This document shows positions 24,242-33,075 of a stretch of 64,000 bases of DNA, piece after piece (position 1 is the first letter of the stretch; each line of letters starts with the position of its first letter). Origin of the DNA: JBEKYD01 sp049511335 (lineage in GTDB: Bacteria; Acidobacteriota; Terriglobia; Bryobacterales; Bryobacteraceae); assembly GCA_049511335.1 (NCBI GenBank), contig JBEKYD010000002.1, positions 39,489-103,488 on the forward strand, in the 5' to 3' direction. The notes beneath the pieces are model-generated. The model saw nothing but the letters and a program-made list of their open reading frames with translations, had not been told where the DNA came from and searched no databases. The translations under genes and the position numbers were made by a program.

Positions 24242-26326
24242 ATGCGACGTTTATTCCTCGCCAGTCTGGTTTTTGCCTGCGCGGCGGGCGCAGGGACGTT
24301 TAGTCTGGAACAGGTTCTTTCGGCTCCGTTCCCTTATGAATTGACTGCCTCAGCCACCGGCGGAAACGTGGCGTGGGTTCTGAACGAGCACGGGGCGCGG
24401 AACGTGTGGGTGGCCATGGCGCCGAATTACACAGGCGTTCGCGCCACTTCGAATACCGAGGACGACGGCCAGGACGTGGGCCAGTTGCAGTGGACCCCGG
24501 ATGGCAAGTCGGTGGTCTACACGCATGGCGGCGACCTGGAATTTCTGGACCGGCCCGACCCGAATCCGGCTACCAATCCGGCGGGCGTGGAACAGGCCGT
24601 TTGGGTGGTAACGCCAGGTTCGGCGCCGCGCAAATTGGGCGACGGCCATTCGCCTGCCGTGTCGCCGAAGGGCGGACTGGTGGCGTTTCTGAAGGAAGGG
24701 AAGATTTACATCGTGCCGGTCGCGGGCGCCGAGAAACCGGCCCTGATGTACTATCCGCGTTCGGGAGTGACGGCGCGCGAGCTGGCGTGGTCTCCGGATG
24801 GCTCCAAGCTGGCCTTCGTCAGCGATCGCGTCAATCACAGCTTCATCGCGGTTTACGATTTCGGCGCTAAGGCGCTGACTTACATGGAGCCGACCGTGGA
24901 CCGGGATCAATCGCCGGCGTGGTCGCCGGATAGCCGCCAGGTGGCGTTTGTGCGCGTGCCGGCCGGCGGCGGAGGACGAGGCGGCCGCGGCGGTGGCGGG
25001 GAAGGAGGCGGCTGGTCGATCCGCGTGGCCAGCGTTGCCGACGGCACCGGCCGCGAGATCTGGAAATCCGAGCGTGGCCAGGGCAGCGCATTCCATCCGG
25101 CGGAATCCGAACCGGCGCTGTTGTGGGCAGCCGGCGATCGCATTGTTTTCCCGTGGGAGAAAGGCGGCTGGCTGCATCTTTATTCCGTAGCTGTGGAAGG
25201 CGGCCCGGCCACGCTGCTGACCCCGGGCGATTTCGAAGTCGATCACGTCGCCTATTCCGCCGATCGCAAGGAAATCGTGTTCGATTCCAACCAGGACGAC
25301 ATCGACCGGCGGCACGTGTGGCGCGTGAGCACCGCGAGCGGCCCCGCGCGCGCCGTCACCAAGGGAGACGAGCTGGAAATGACGCCGGTGTTCGCCGGCG
25401 ATGCCATTGCCTATTTGCATGCCGATGGCCGGCGCCCGTTGCGGGCCGCTATCCGGCAGGGCGAAACCGTCAAAGACCTCGCGCCCGATTCCATCCCCGC
25501 CGATTTCCCCACCGATTCGCTGGTAGTCCCGCAGCAGGTCATCTACAGCGCCTCGGACGGCCTCCAGATTCATGGCCAGCTCTTTCTGCCGCCGAACAGC
25601 CAGCCCGGCGAGAAACATAAAGCGCTAGTCTTCATGCACGGGGGCTCGCGGCGCCAAATGCTGCTCGGCTGGCACTACATGGATTACTACAACAACGCCT
25701 ACGGCATGAACCAATACCTGGCCAGCCAAGGTTACGTGGTGCTCTCCATCAATTACCGCAGTGGCATCGGCTATGGCTTGGCATTTCGCGAGCCGGCGAA
25801 TTACGGCGCGCGCGGCGGCAGCGAATATCATGACGTGGAGGGCGCCGCTCTGTATCTGCGTACCCGAAGCGACGTCGACCCGGCGCATATCGGGCTGTGG
25901 GGAGGCTCCTACGGCGGCTATCTCACCGCCATGGGGCTGGCGCGCGGTTCGGACCTATTCGCCGCCGGCGTGGATTTCCACGGCGTTCACGATTGGAGCA
26001 GCCGCGGCAACGGTCCCGGCGGCGGCGCCTCGGGGCCGCCGACGCCCAGCGCGGAAGCGGCGCGGGAGGAATCGGCGCGCCTGGCCTACGACTCATCGCC
26101 GATTGCGTCCGTCTCCACCTGGAAGTCGCCGGTTCTGCTGATCCACGGCGACGACGACCGCAACGTCAACTTCGCCGAAACGGTGGAACTGGTAGTCGCG
26201 CTGCGCCGCCAGGGAGTGTACTTCGAACAGCTCATCATTCCGGACGAAATCCACGGCTTCCTGCGCCACGCGTCCTGGCTCAAGGCCTATCGCGCGGAAG
26301 TGGATTTCTTTAAGCGGAAGCTGTAG
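24242..26326 (+). CDS. Secreted S9-family peptidase (dipeptidyl/acylaminoacyl-peptidase-like)
   Basis: A 694-residue exported serine peptidase. The signal peptide is MRRLFLASLVFACAAGAG. Residues about 20-420 form a TolB/PD40 beta-propeller (WTPDGKSVVY, WSPDGSKLAFV, WSPDSRQVAFV). The C-terminal alpha/beta-hydrolase has the nucleophile in GLWGGSYGGYL (serine about 556), the acid in LIHGDDDRNV and the histidine in DEIHGFLRH. A glycine/arginine-rich loop is near residue 245. The enzyme probably cleaves short peptides in the periplasm. It is convergent with the pectate-lyase gene, 6 bases apart. Confidence 0.9.
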   Translation: MRRLFLASLVFACAAGAGTFSLEQVLSAPFPYELTASATGGNVAWVLNEHGARNVWVAMAPNYTGVRATSNTEDDGQDVGQLQWTPDGKSVVYTHGGDLEFLDRPDPNPATNPAGVEQAVWVVTPGSAPRKLGDGHSPAVSPKGGLVAFLKEGKIYIVPVAGAEKPALMYYPRSGVTARELAWSPDGSKLAFVSDRVNHSFIAVYDFGAKALTYMEPTVDRDQSPAWSPDSRQVAFVRVPAGGGGRGGRGGGGEGGGWSIRVASVADGTGREIWKSERGQGSAFHPAESEPALLWAAGDRIVFPWEKGGWLHLYSVAVEGGPATLLTPGDFEVDHVAYSADRKEIVFDSNQDDIDRRHVWRVSTASGPARAVTKGDELEMTPVFAGDAIAYLHADGRRPLRAAIRQGETVKDLAPDSIPADFPTDSLVVPQQVIYSASDGLQIHGQLFLPPNSQPGEKHKALVFMHGGSRRQMLLGWHYMDYYNNAYGMNQYLASQGYVVLSINYRSGIGYGLAFREPANYGARGGSEYHDVEGAALYLRTRSDVDPAHIGLWGGSYGGYLTAMGLARGSDLFAAGVDFHGVHDWSSRGNGPGGGASGPPTPSAEAAREESARLAYDSSPIASVSTWKSPVLLIHGDDDRNVNFAETVELVVALRRQGVYFEQLIIPDEIHGFLRHASWLKAYRAEVDFFKRKL

Positions 26327-26332
26327 GGACCC

Positions 26333-27643
26333 CTAGCGGGACGGATTGTGCCCGGCGTCGCGGGCGCTCCACTTGTCATAAGCATCCAAGGCCGCCTGGG
26401 GACGCGGCCCATACCAGTTATAGCCGCGGCGGCGTTCCGGAGAGGTTTCCTCGACGGCGTCGTGAATGCTCTTGTCGCGGTCGCCAAATATGGGACGGTC
26501 CGAGCCGATCCGGTAGAAGCGCGCCCAGAGCGGCGGCGCGTTGACGGCAGGCGCCAGGCGGCCTCCCTCGGGACCGCGTAAATAGGCTTCGCCGTGGATG
26601 GCAGTCTTGCGGAACCAGGCGATGGCGGCCTCGACCGCCGCCACCACGCGTGGGCCGGGGTTCGGCAACTCCATCAGAAAGATTGCCACGTCCGCGCTTT
26701 CGGCGCTCGATAGCGCCGCCGGTTCATAATTCCGGCCCGCGACCGGCGCCAGCGTGAGCGCGTCGTGCTGCTGCGCCCAAACCGCCCGCCCGCCGCTCTC
26801 CACGATTTGCGTCCTCAGGATGCACTCCACGCCACGCGCGACCGCGGCCGCCGCCTGTTTTCGAACGCCGGCCGGCACGAAGGCAAATATGCCCCGCCCG
26901 CCGGCGGCGCCATCGAGCAACCGCAGCGTCTCGACCACCGCGCCGTCGTTGAATGTGATGGCGTCGTGGTAGCCGCCTTCGAGCGGCCAAACCTGCGGCC
27001 AGCCGCCGTTGGGAAACTGCGCCGCCAGAAGATAATCGACGCCGCGCAGAAATGCCGCGCGATAAGGGGCGGCGCCGGCGGGATCGAGCGCCGCCACAAC
27101 CCGAGCCAGAAACTGCAGTTCGGTGTTGGTGGCGTCGTTATCGAGCGTGCCGACGTAATTCCACTTGGGGTCTTGCGGGGTATCGAAATCGCCGGGAGCG
27201 AGATAACGGGAGAGATTGTCGCCGGCGAAGTGCTCCCCTTGGCGGCGCGGGTGGGCAGTCAGGTTAAGATTCTTGCTCCAGCCGCCGGCGAGGGTCTGGA
27301 AGGAAACCACAATGTCGGCGACGCGCCGGGCTTCCGCGCCCGCGTACCATTCGGGCGCGCGGTCGAGAGGCATGCCACGAGCCGAGAACCCGCTGGGAGG
27401 CGTGAGCGGCCCGGTCAGGCCGGCGGCCTTGACTTCCGCTTCCAGCGCGGCCCGGTCCGCCCGCCGTTGCCGCGCCGACCGGTCGAGATAGGATTTCCAC
27501 GCGGACCGCTCCTTCGCCGTCAAGCCTGCGATGCGCTCCACGGTGAGAGACTCGGCCGCGACGCTGGTGCCGATGATCGCCGCGGGAAGCGCCGGCGACG
27601 GCACAAGAGCCAGACACGCAGCCAGAACGACGATCCGAGGCAT
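26333..27643 (-). CDS. Secreted pectate lyase, PL10-like
   Basis: A 436-residue protein with a signal peptide (MPRIVVLAACLALVPSPALP). The PL10 (PelA) core is an alpha/alpha barrel; matching motifs include GGWSKNLNL, LDNDATNTELQFLARV, FPNGGWPQVWPLEGGYHDAITFNDGAVV, and the C-terminal FGDRDKSIHDAVEETSPERRRGYNWYG, where R and D residues take part in catalysis. The enzyme would cleave polygalacturonate by beta-elimination, in keeping with plant-polymer use by soil Acidobacteriota. The start is ATG 27641-27643; 58 upstream in-frame codons lack signal-peptide character. Confidence 0.88.
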   Translation of the reverse strand: MPRIVVLAACLALVPSPALPAAIIGTSVAAESLTVERIAGLTAKERSAWKSYLDRSARQRRADRAALEAEVKAAGLTGPLTPPSGFSARGMPLDRAPEWYAGAEARRVADIVVSFQTLAGGWSKNLNLTAHPRRQGEHFAGDNLSRYLAPGDFDTPQDPKWNYVGTLDNDATNTELQFLARVVAALDPAGAAPYRAAFLRGVDYLLAAQFPNGGWPQVWPLEGGYHDAITFNDGAVVETLRLLDGAAGGRGIFAFVPAGVRKQAAAAVARGVECILRTQIVESGGRAVWAQQHDALTLAPVAGRNYEPAALSSAESADVAIFLMELPNPGPRVVAAVEAAIAWFRKTAIHGEAYLRGPEGGRLAPAVNAPPLWARFYRIGSDRPIFGDRDKSIHDAVEETSPERRRGYNWYGPRPQAALDAYDKWSARDAGHNPSR

Positions 27644-27807
27644 GGGTTCATTGTAAGCGACGATCCGTGGAGTAGACCCCCGGCCGGCGTCGCGCGGGGT
27701 GCGCGACACAGGAATGGCGAATCGAACAGAGCAGCCAGCGAAAAGCAAGCCGTGAAAACGAGTGCGCGGGTAGAGCGAGACCGCATTAAAAACTGTCCTA
27801 CGAAACC

Positions 27808-27830
27808 GGTGGGGCATGCTTCAGCTTGCC
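27808..27830. repeat. Single arm of repeat family D
   Basis: One mismatch from the right arm at 13968-13990, upstream of the pectate-lyase gene, without its partner arm. Confidence 0.65.
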
Positions 27831-27932
27831 CATAAGCCCGCAGGGCGATAGACAGTAGCCCATGGCGCAAGCCATCGGGACCGCCCGGAACCTGCCTTTC
27901 GCGCACATTGCCCTGGAGTTAGATTAAACAAC

Positions 27933-28535
27933 ATGCGGCCCGCGCGGATGTCACGCTCTCTGTGCCTAGCGTCCATGTTCCTGGGCGCCGCCTCGGGTCA
28001 GGTTCAAATCCAGCCGCTGCTGGAAGAACTCGCCGACCAGACAAGCGATCCGAGCCTCTGGCCAGACGGCAAGACAATCGCATTCGCCTGGTGTAAACCA
28101 AATTACTCGTGCGGCATCTATACGCGTCCGTTCACGGGTGGCGCGGTCCAATTATTCGCCCGCGAGTTGGGTTTCAAGGGTTTCGCGAACAGTCCGCGCT
28201 GGTCGCCCGATGGCCGGACCATCGCGTTCACGCGGTTCTACTCACATTATGACGTTCACCTGGTTTTACGCAGCGCTGCGGGCGGAGCCGAGCTCGACCT
28301 GGGTGGCGTCTGCGAGGGCCAGCCAACGTGGGGCCCGGATAGCCGCTTTGCTATAGCGAGCCGGCGAGACCAGACCTTGGAGTGTCGTCCGACGCTATAT
28401 TCTGCCCTGTCAGGACAGGTGATCCGCCAACTGGCTCAAAATGGCTCGTGCCCCTCCCTTTCTCCCGACGGGCGCAGCCTGGCTTATGCCGACGGCGAAG
28501 AGTTGACGGTCTTGCGCTTCACTGCCGACTATCCA
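27933..28535 (+). pseudogene. PD40 beta-propeller protein, truncated by a junction
   Basis: From ATG 27933 (or 27948, which gives the cleaner signal peptide MSRSLCLASMFLGAASGQ) the frame encodes PD40/TolB blades: SLWPDGKTIAF, WSPDGRTIAFTRF, WGPDSRFAIA, LSPDGRSLAYADGEEL. The recognisable sequence stops at about 28530 and the frame continues in unrelated low-quality sequence, while another frame becomes an amidohydrolase. It is read as the 5' part of a propeller protein (a kinase or peptidase relative) joined to a different gene. Confidence 0.6.
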
Positions 28536-28851
28536 GGAAGCCGGTTTCCATCCCATCCGCATCGTGGAGCAGGCTACCGGCAACAACGCCCGCATTCTGG
28601 GCCAGGAGGAGCGTCTGGGCCGGGTGCGCGCCGGATGGATGGCGGACCTGATCGTGGTGAACGGCAACCCGCTCGAAAACCTCAAGGTGCTCTATCCGAC
28701 CGGCGTGGAAGAAATGCGCGGCGGCCAGGCGATTCATACCGGTGGAGTGGAATGGACTATCAAAGACGGTTTCGCCTATCATGCTCCGGAGCTACTGGCA
28801 CAGGTGAAGGAGATGGTGGCCAAAGGGCGCCAGGCAGGCGCAACGAAATAG
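28536..28851 (+). pseudogene. C-terminal fragment of an amidohydrolase
   Basis: The frame reads QEAGFHPIRIVEQATGNNARILG, RVRAGWMADLIVVNGNPLENLKVLYPTG and ends at 28851 with KGRQAGATK. This is the last 100 residues of an imidazolonepropionase-like amidohydrolase (compare the intact gene at 6418-7836, GFTPLEAIRIATSNAA and GKQADLVVLDGNP). All metal ligands are absent because the N-terminal two-thirds are missing. It directly abuts the propeller fragment out of frame. Confidence 0.7.
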
Positions 28852-29122
28852 CTCGCCGTTTTCCACAGCGGGACGGCGACTGCAGGCTTTTACCCCACCA
28901 GTTACCTCACCGAATTCCGCGATGGCGCGATTGCCCGCAAACTCGCCGATGAAATCTGCCACGCCATGACCCGGCCCTGAAGATCATTGAGGTCTGCCGC
29001 GGCCAAACGCCTTCCATTATTCGTCATGGCATCGATCAGGCGTCGCACTTCTTCAGCCGTTCCCCGATGGGTTTGGCCAGCCCCCGCGGGCCGTCGATCA
29101 AGCTGGTTCGCGTTTCCACCAG
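28852..29122. other. Short unassigned stretch after the chimeric junction
   Basis: About 270 bases. On the plus strand 28890-28977 reads FYPTSYLTEFRDGAIARKLADEICHAMTRP then a stop, which looks like the tail of a protein I do not recognise. No start or upstream body is present. Confidence 0.3.
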
Positions 29123-29503
29123 CTAGCCGGCGAAATCGGCGCGAAACATGCGCCAACTGGCCACGTACAGCAGAACCGGGCCGAGGCAATATACCAGCCC
29201 GGTGAGCGCGTGGAACGCCATTGGAATGGAAATCCGCAATATCCGGGCCATCACCGCCGTAGCCGCGGGAATCAAAGGCGCGTAGGCATATTGGACCGGC
29301 GCACCGCCGCCCCAATACGGCCACCAGCGCGGCGGCAGCCAGTCCAAACCGATAATGCGCGCCATCGCCATCCAGGCACCGTGCATCGACTGCCAGTGCC
29401 CGGTCGACTCAGTAAGGAAAGCCTCCTGACAGATGTAGGCGTTGAGCCCTGCCACCAGGACGAGGTAGAGCCAGGGGCGCAGGTGTTCGGTTCTGTCCGC
29501 CAT
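29123..29503 (-). pseudogene. N-terminal fragment of a polytopic membrane protein
   Basis: From ATG 29501-29503 the frame encodes MADRTEHLRPWLYLVLVAGLNAYICQEAF, TGHWQSMHGAWMAMARIIGLDW, then WWPYWGGGAPVQYAYAPLIPAATA and a second and third hydrophobic segment, stopping at 29123 after 126 residues. The pattern matches the first part of large glycosyltransferase-like or YfhO-like membrane proteins of 500-700 residues. The remainder is missing, so it is a truncated gene. Confidence 0.55.
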
Positions 29504-30193
29504 CAACAGTTCAGTGTACTGCGAGGCCTGAGCAATGTTCCGATGGTCTTCGCGCCCACGTGAGGGCTGGGCTCTTTGTGCGCCCGGCGGTTTGGATGCG
29601 CGATTGAAAAAACAAAATTGCCACATGGGTAAACATATTCATTTCTGTTGGTTAGCATCGGTTTTTGGCCTCGTTCGCCGGAGGTGCGGTTTTGTGCATT
29701 TTGTGCATTTTGCGCGTTTTTTATGGTGAAGTCTGCCCGCCGCCATCCGCCGCCTCGCGGCAACGCTGCCCACCAATCCGGGTCGGCGGATGCACAAGGA
29801 CAGGCCCGCTCTCCAGGATGTGGCGCCAGCCGCAGTGGCGTCTATAAAGCCATTCATATCTGTCGATTAGGCCAAACCGGGCCCGAAACGCCCTGACTTT
29901 GGGTTGTGCATTTCTGTGCATTTACACCTGTTTTCGGTCGGAGCGCGGCAAAGTGTCGGCTTGAGTGCGAAAAACGATCGGCACGGGTGCGCGCGACAGA
30001 CGTTTGGCTCCCGCCACCATGATAGAACGGCAGGAAGGGGCTGTTTTTGGCTGTAGGATTCGGCCAGCAGCGCTAGGATCGCCTGGGCCTTGCTCCCGCC
30101 GGTTGCTCCATCATCGGGGACATCGCAAACACGTGACACGACGCCATATTATCCGTTACGCTGAACGGAGAACCGGCCCGAAAGGAAAATCCT
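29504..30193. other. 690-base gene-poor region with repeat debris
   Basis: No supported gene. It holds GTGCATTTTGTGCATTTTG near 29694-29712 and GTGCATTTCTGTGCA near 29906-29920, both related to the repeat in the SEC-C gene. On the minus strand they read as KCTKCTK and KCTEMH peptides, so this may be old debris of that gene family. The start of the ParD-like operon lies at its right end. Confidence 0.45.
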
Positions 30194-30475
30194 ATGGCTA
30201 TGCAACTGACGCCTGAACAAGAACAGCGTATTCAGGCGATCGTGAACGCCGGCGCTTATCCTTCGGCCGAAGAAGCCCTCGATGCCGCCGTCGCCGCCGT
30301 TGAGATTGCCTCGGCGCCGGGTTTTGAGGGGCCGCGGGAAGAGTTGGAAGAACTGCTTTTGGAAGGTCTCAATTCCGGCGAAGCCGTTGAGGCCGACGAA
30401 GACTACTGGAGTAGCCTGCGCGCGGAAACCGACGCGATGGCGAAAGATCACCTCGCGCGGAAGCCTGCCCGGTGA
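30194..30475 (+). CDS. ParD-like type II antitoxin
   Basis: A 93-residue acidic protein: MAMQLTPEQEQRIQAIVNAGAYPSAEEALDAAVAAVE is a ribbon-helix-helix-like DNA-binding N-terminus, and EELEELLLEGLNSGEAVEADEDYW is the usual toxin-binding tail. A purine-rich AAAGGAAAAT precedes the start. The stop overlaps a GTG start (GTGA at 30472-30475) of the toxin frame, which is the normal coupling of ParDE or RelBE pairs, but that toxin is a 18-codon stub. The antitoxin itself looks complete. Confidence 0.78.
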   Translation: MAMQLTPEQEQRIQAIVNAGAYPSAEEALDAAVAAVEIASAPGFEGPREELEELLLEGLNSGEAVEADEDYWSSLRAETDAMAKDHLARKPAR

Positions 30476-30528
30476 GAATTGAAGTCCTGCCTCGCGCCGG
30501 GGATGACATCGGTCGGAAAACTGATTGA
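30472..30528 (+). pseudogene. ParE/RelE-like toxin stub
   Basis: A GTG coupled to the antitoxin stop begins RIEVLPRAGDDIGRKTD and stops at 30526-30528. The first ten residues match the opening strand and helix of ParE-type toxins (about 95 residues), after which the homology ends and no continuation was found in the next 100 bases in any frame. Read as a toxin lost by deletion. Confidence 0.6.
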
Positions 30529-30636
30529 CGGGCGGGATGGGTTGGCATAGGACAAACGCAGTTTTCCTATGCCGCAGAAGCCATGATGATCAGCGACAGC
30601 GGCTCCTGATAGCGGTCGGCGTGGGGTGGGTTCTTT

Positions 30637-30927
30637 TCACAAATCCCGAAACAGTGCCCGGAAACCTTCCTGCTCAAAATGCCGGTCGTTGGTGAGAACC
30701 TCGGTCAGCCCTTCCTTGCGCATCGTCTGCATCGAAATGCAATCCGTCAGGCTATAGCCTTTGTCCGGGCGTGATCGGTAAAGGTCAAACCCGGCGACAA
30801 AGGAATCGTGGCTCTGTGGAATGACACGCACGGTCGGATCATGCAGGATGGCCTCCACGTTGCTTGCTACTTCCCGACGCAGGTATTCACGGATTTCTCT
30901 TGGGCAATCCGTAGATGTAGTGGTCAT
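30637..30927 (-). pseudogene. VapC-type PIN toxin lacking its N-terminal half
   Basis: The frame ends with VEAILHDPTVRVIPQSHDSFVAGFDLYRSRPDKGYSLTDCISMQTMRKEGLTEVLTNDRHFEQEGFRALF. This is the C-terminal half of a PIN ribonuclease: DKGYSLTDC and TNDRHF carry the second set of acidic metal ligands. The N-terminal first aspartate (V-x-x-D) and about 65 residues are missing. The first codons overlap the antitoxin's 3' end in another frame, so the deletion removed everything from just past the toxin start codon. No RNase activity is expected. Confidence 0.68.
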
Positions 30928-31150
30928 GCTCGCTGGCGCCGTCGTTGGGCATGGCGGCCAGGATTTCTGGCGGCACCTTGCGCATGTTGTCGCGGATCAC
31001 TTCGGAGATATGGCGTCGTCGCGGCCCGGCCACTTCAAGAGCATGTGCCAGCAGTTGGCGGGCATATTCCTCGGCGGAGACGCCTTGGGCCCGCGCCTTG
31101 GCCGCGAGCGCCGCCATCTGCTCATCTGGAAGGTCGATAGTTAAGGTCAT
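30887..31150 (-). CDS. VapB-like antitoxin
   Basis: An 87-residue protein: MTLTIDLPDEQMAALAAKARAQGVSAEEYARQLLAHAL is a ribbon-helix-helix-type DNA-binding start, and MPNDGASEHDHYIYGLPKRNP is a tail widely found in antitoxins placed before PIN toxins. The start at 31148-31150 was chosen because the strand motif begins there; upstream in-frame sequence is not conserved. Its toxin partner directly downstream is truncated. Confidence 0.78.
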   Translation of the reverse strand: MTLTIDLPDEQMAALAAKARAQGVSAEEYARQLLAHALEVAGPRRRHISEVIRDNMRKVPPEILAAMPNDGASEHDHYIYGLPKRNP

Positions 31151-31393
31151 GGCCAGCTCTCCACACGCTATCGTAACAGCGCCGATCTTACGCCGTTTCA
31201 GCCGTTTTGTCACGCGGTGCGGGAAAGGGCCGAAAAGCGGCTGACTTCGCCGTTCGCGGCTCGACTTGCAAAACATTTTCCTGTGTTTCCGTGCTAGGGT
31301 GTGATAAAGGGTTTTATCACACTCTCTGATAAGCGGGAAGGCCACATTTGTAGAATTCCCCTGGGGCGCATTGTCCGGGCGTCTCCGCCACGG

Positions 31394-32752
31394 CTATTTG
31401 CCGATGCAAAACGTGGAGAAGATGCGGTTCAGAATGTCGTCCGCCGTGGTGGCGCCGGTGATGGCGTCGATCGGTTGCAGAGCGGCGTAGAGGTCGAGCA
31501 GCACCATTTCATGCGGAATTCGAAGGTCCACCGCGCCGCGCGCCTTTGCCACGTAAACGCCGGACTCGAACAGCAAGTGCTCGTGGCGCAGGCTGGTGAT
31601 GAAACCGGTCTCGGCCGAGGGCGCACCGGCCGGCAGCACCGCGTCGAGAATCGCCTGCCGCAGGCGCTCGATGCCTTCGCCGGTAAGCGCGGAAACGGCG
31701 ATGGCTTCTTCCGTGCCCGAAGCCGCGGCTGCTCGCCCCAGGTCGCACTTATTGCCGGCCAGCAGCATGCGGCCCTGGCTGCGCGCGCGGCGGATGATCT
31801 CGCGGTCTTCCTTATCGAGCCGCCGTGAAATATCCACCACCACCAGGGTGAGATCGGCATCCGCCATGGCTTCGAAGCTGCGCTCGATGCCGAGCGATTC
31901 GATAGTTTCCTTCGGCTCGCGAATGCCGGCGGTATCGACCAGCTTTACCGGAAAGCCGCCGATCGAGGCAGTCTCGGAAATCGCGTCGCGCGTGGTTCCC
32001 GGAATGTCGGTGACAATGGCGCGGTCCTGCTCCAGCAGCCGGTTGAACAAACTGCTCTTGCCTACGTTAGGCCGGCCGACAATGGCCAGCGTCAGCCCCT
32101 GGTGCACCAGGTTGCCGTAAGCGAAGCTGGCCGCCAGCTTCACTACGCCGTCCTCGATCTGCTTCAGGCGGGCGGCGATCTCGTCCGCCGAGGCCACGCT
32201 GACGTCATCTTCGGCGAAATCGATCCCGGCCTCGAGCAGCGCGATCAGATCGAGCAGCTTTTCCTTGATCGGCGCCAGACGGCGCGACACCGAACCCGCC
32301 GCCTGCTGCGCCGCCACGCGCGCCTGATAGAGCGTGGTGGCTTCGATCAGGTCGCGCACGGCCTCGGCCTGGGGAAGATCGATGCGGCCATTCAGAAACG
32401 CGCGCAGGGTGAACTCGCCGGGTTCGGCCAGCCGCGCGCCGGCGCCGAGCGCGCGCGCCACGGCGTGCCGCAGAACGACCGGCGCGCCATGGCACGCGAT
32501 TTCCACCACGTCTTCGGCGGTATACGAGCGCGGCGCTTCGAAAAAAGTCGCCACCGCCCGATCCACCGCGTGGCCGGAATCGTCGGTCAATTCCGCCATG
32601 CGCGCGTGCCAGGATCGCCAGCCGCCGCCGGCGTCGAATCGCAGAATGCTCTCGGCCACCAGGCGCGCATTGCGGCCGGAGAGACGCACCACGCCCAGCC
32701 CGCCGCGCCCCGGCGGAGTGGAAATGGCGACGATGGTGTCCCCGGTTGGCAT
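31394..32752 (-). CDS. mnmE: tRNA uridine-5-carboxymethylaminomethyl modification GTPase MnmE
   Basis: A 452-residue protein. The N-terminal folate-binding domain starts GDTIVAISTPPGRGGLGVVRLSG; the helical domain is interrupted by the G domain (G1 GRPNVGKSS, G3 DTAGIRE, G4 NKCDL), and the protein ends with the invariant FCIGK. With MnmG it makes cmnm5U/nm5U at tRNA wobble position 34. Length and order are normal. The nearest upstream and downstream regions are repeats, so it appears monocistronic here. Confidence 0.96.
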   Translation of the reverse strand: MPTGDTIVAISTPPGRGGLGVVRLSGRNARLVAESILRFDAGGGWRSWHARMAELTDDSGHAVDRAVATFFEAPRSYTAEDVVEIACHGAPVVLRHAVARALGAGARLAEPGEFTLRAFLNGRIDLPQAEAVRDLIEATTLYQARVAAQQAAGSVSRRLAPIKEKLLDLIALLEAGIDFAEDDVSVASADEIAARLKQIEDGVVKLAASFAYGNLVHQGLTLAIVGRPNVGKSSLFNRLLEQDRAIVTDIPGTTRDAISETASIGGFPVKLVDTAGIREPKETIESLGIERSFEAMADADLTLVVVDISRRLDKEDREIIRRARSQGRMLLAGNKCDLGRAAAASGTEEAIAVSALTGEGIERLRQAILDAVLPAGAPSAETGFITSLRHEHLLFESGVYVAKARGAVDLRIPHEMVLLDLYAALQPIDAITGATTADDILNRIFSTFCIGK

Positions 32753-32856
32753 TGGGCTAAGGTGTGACGTGCGGCAGACTCTCCGGCCGCCGTGTCGAGA
32801 CTCCGAACTCCCGACGTCGTGGAATTTGGGTTAAGCCAGAGGTCTTCGATTCGGGG

Positions 32857-32998
32857 GTGGGACGGACCATCGTTTTTCGTGGTCTGTCAGGCCCGCGCGA
32901 AGGCACACCAGCCTGACAGACGACAAAAAACGATCGTCTGTCCCACCCGGGCACACCAGCCTGACAGACGACAAAAAACGATCGTCTGTCCCACCCGG
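32857..32998. repeat. Two exact 48-bp tandem copies plus an inverted imperfect copy
   Basis: Copies 32903-32950 and 32951-32998 are identical and contain CCTGACAGACGACAAAAAAC. The inverted relative at 32857-32891 has four or five differences, so the three form a strong cruciform or hairpin. It lies between mnmE and ychF, upstream of mnmE. Confidence 0.85.
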
Positions 32999-33024
32999 GC
33001 GCGTATTGATTTTCGGGGAAAAGG

Positions 33025-33066
33025 GCGGGACGGGGGCGTCCCGCGCGGACCAGGGGGTCCGCCCTA
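33025..33066. repeat. Double-hairpin repeat family B, inverted orientation
   Basis: GCGGGACG-GGG-GCGTCCCGC followed by GCGGACC-AGG-GGGTCCGC. It is the reverse complement of the 9153-9195 element with loop differences. It lies 9 bases after the ychF stop and may act as its terminator. Confidence 0.8.
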
Positions 33067-33075
33067 CGAACGTCG

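Noticed and set aside
32857..32998. CRISPR array
   Set aside because: Two 48-bp copies are directly adjacent with no spacers, and no cas genes are present.
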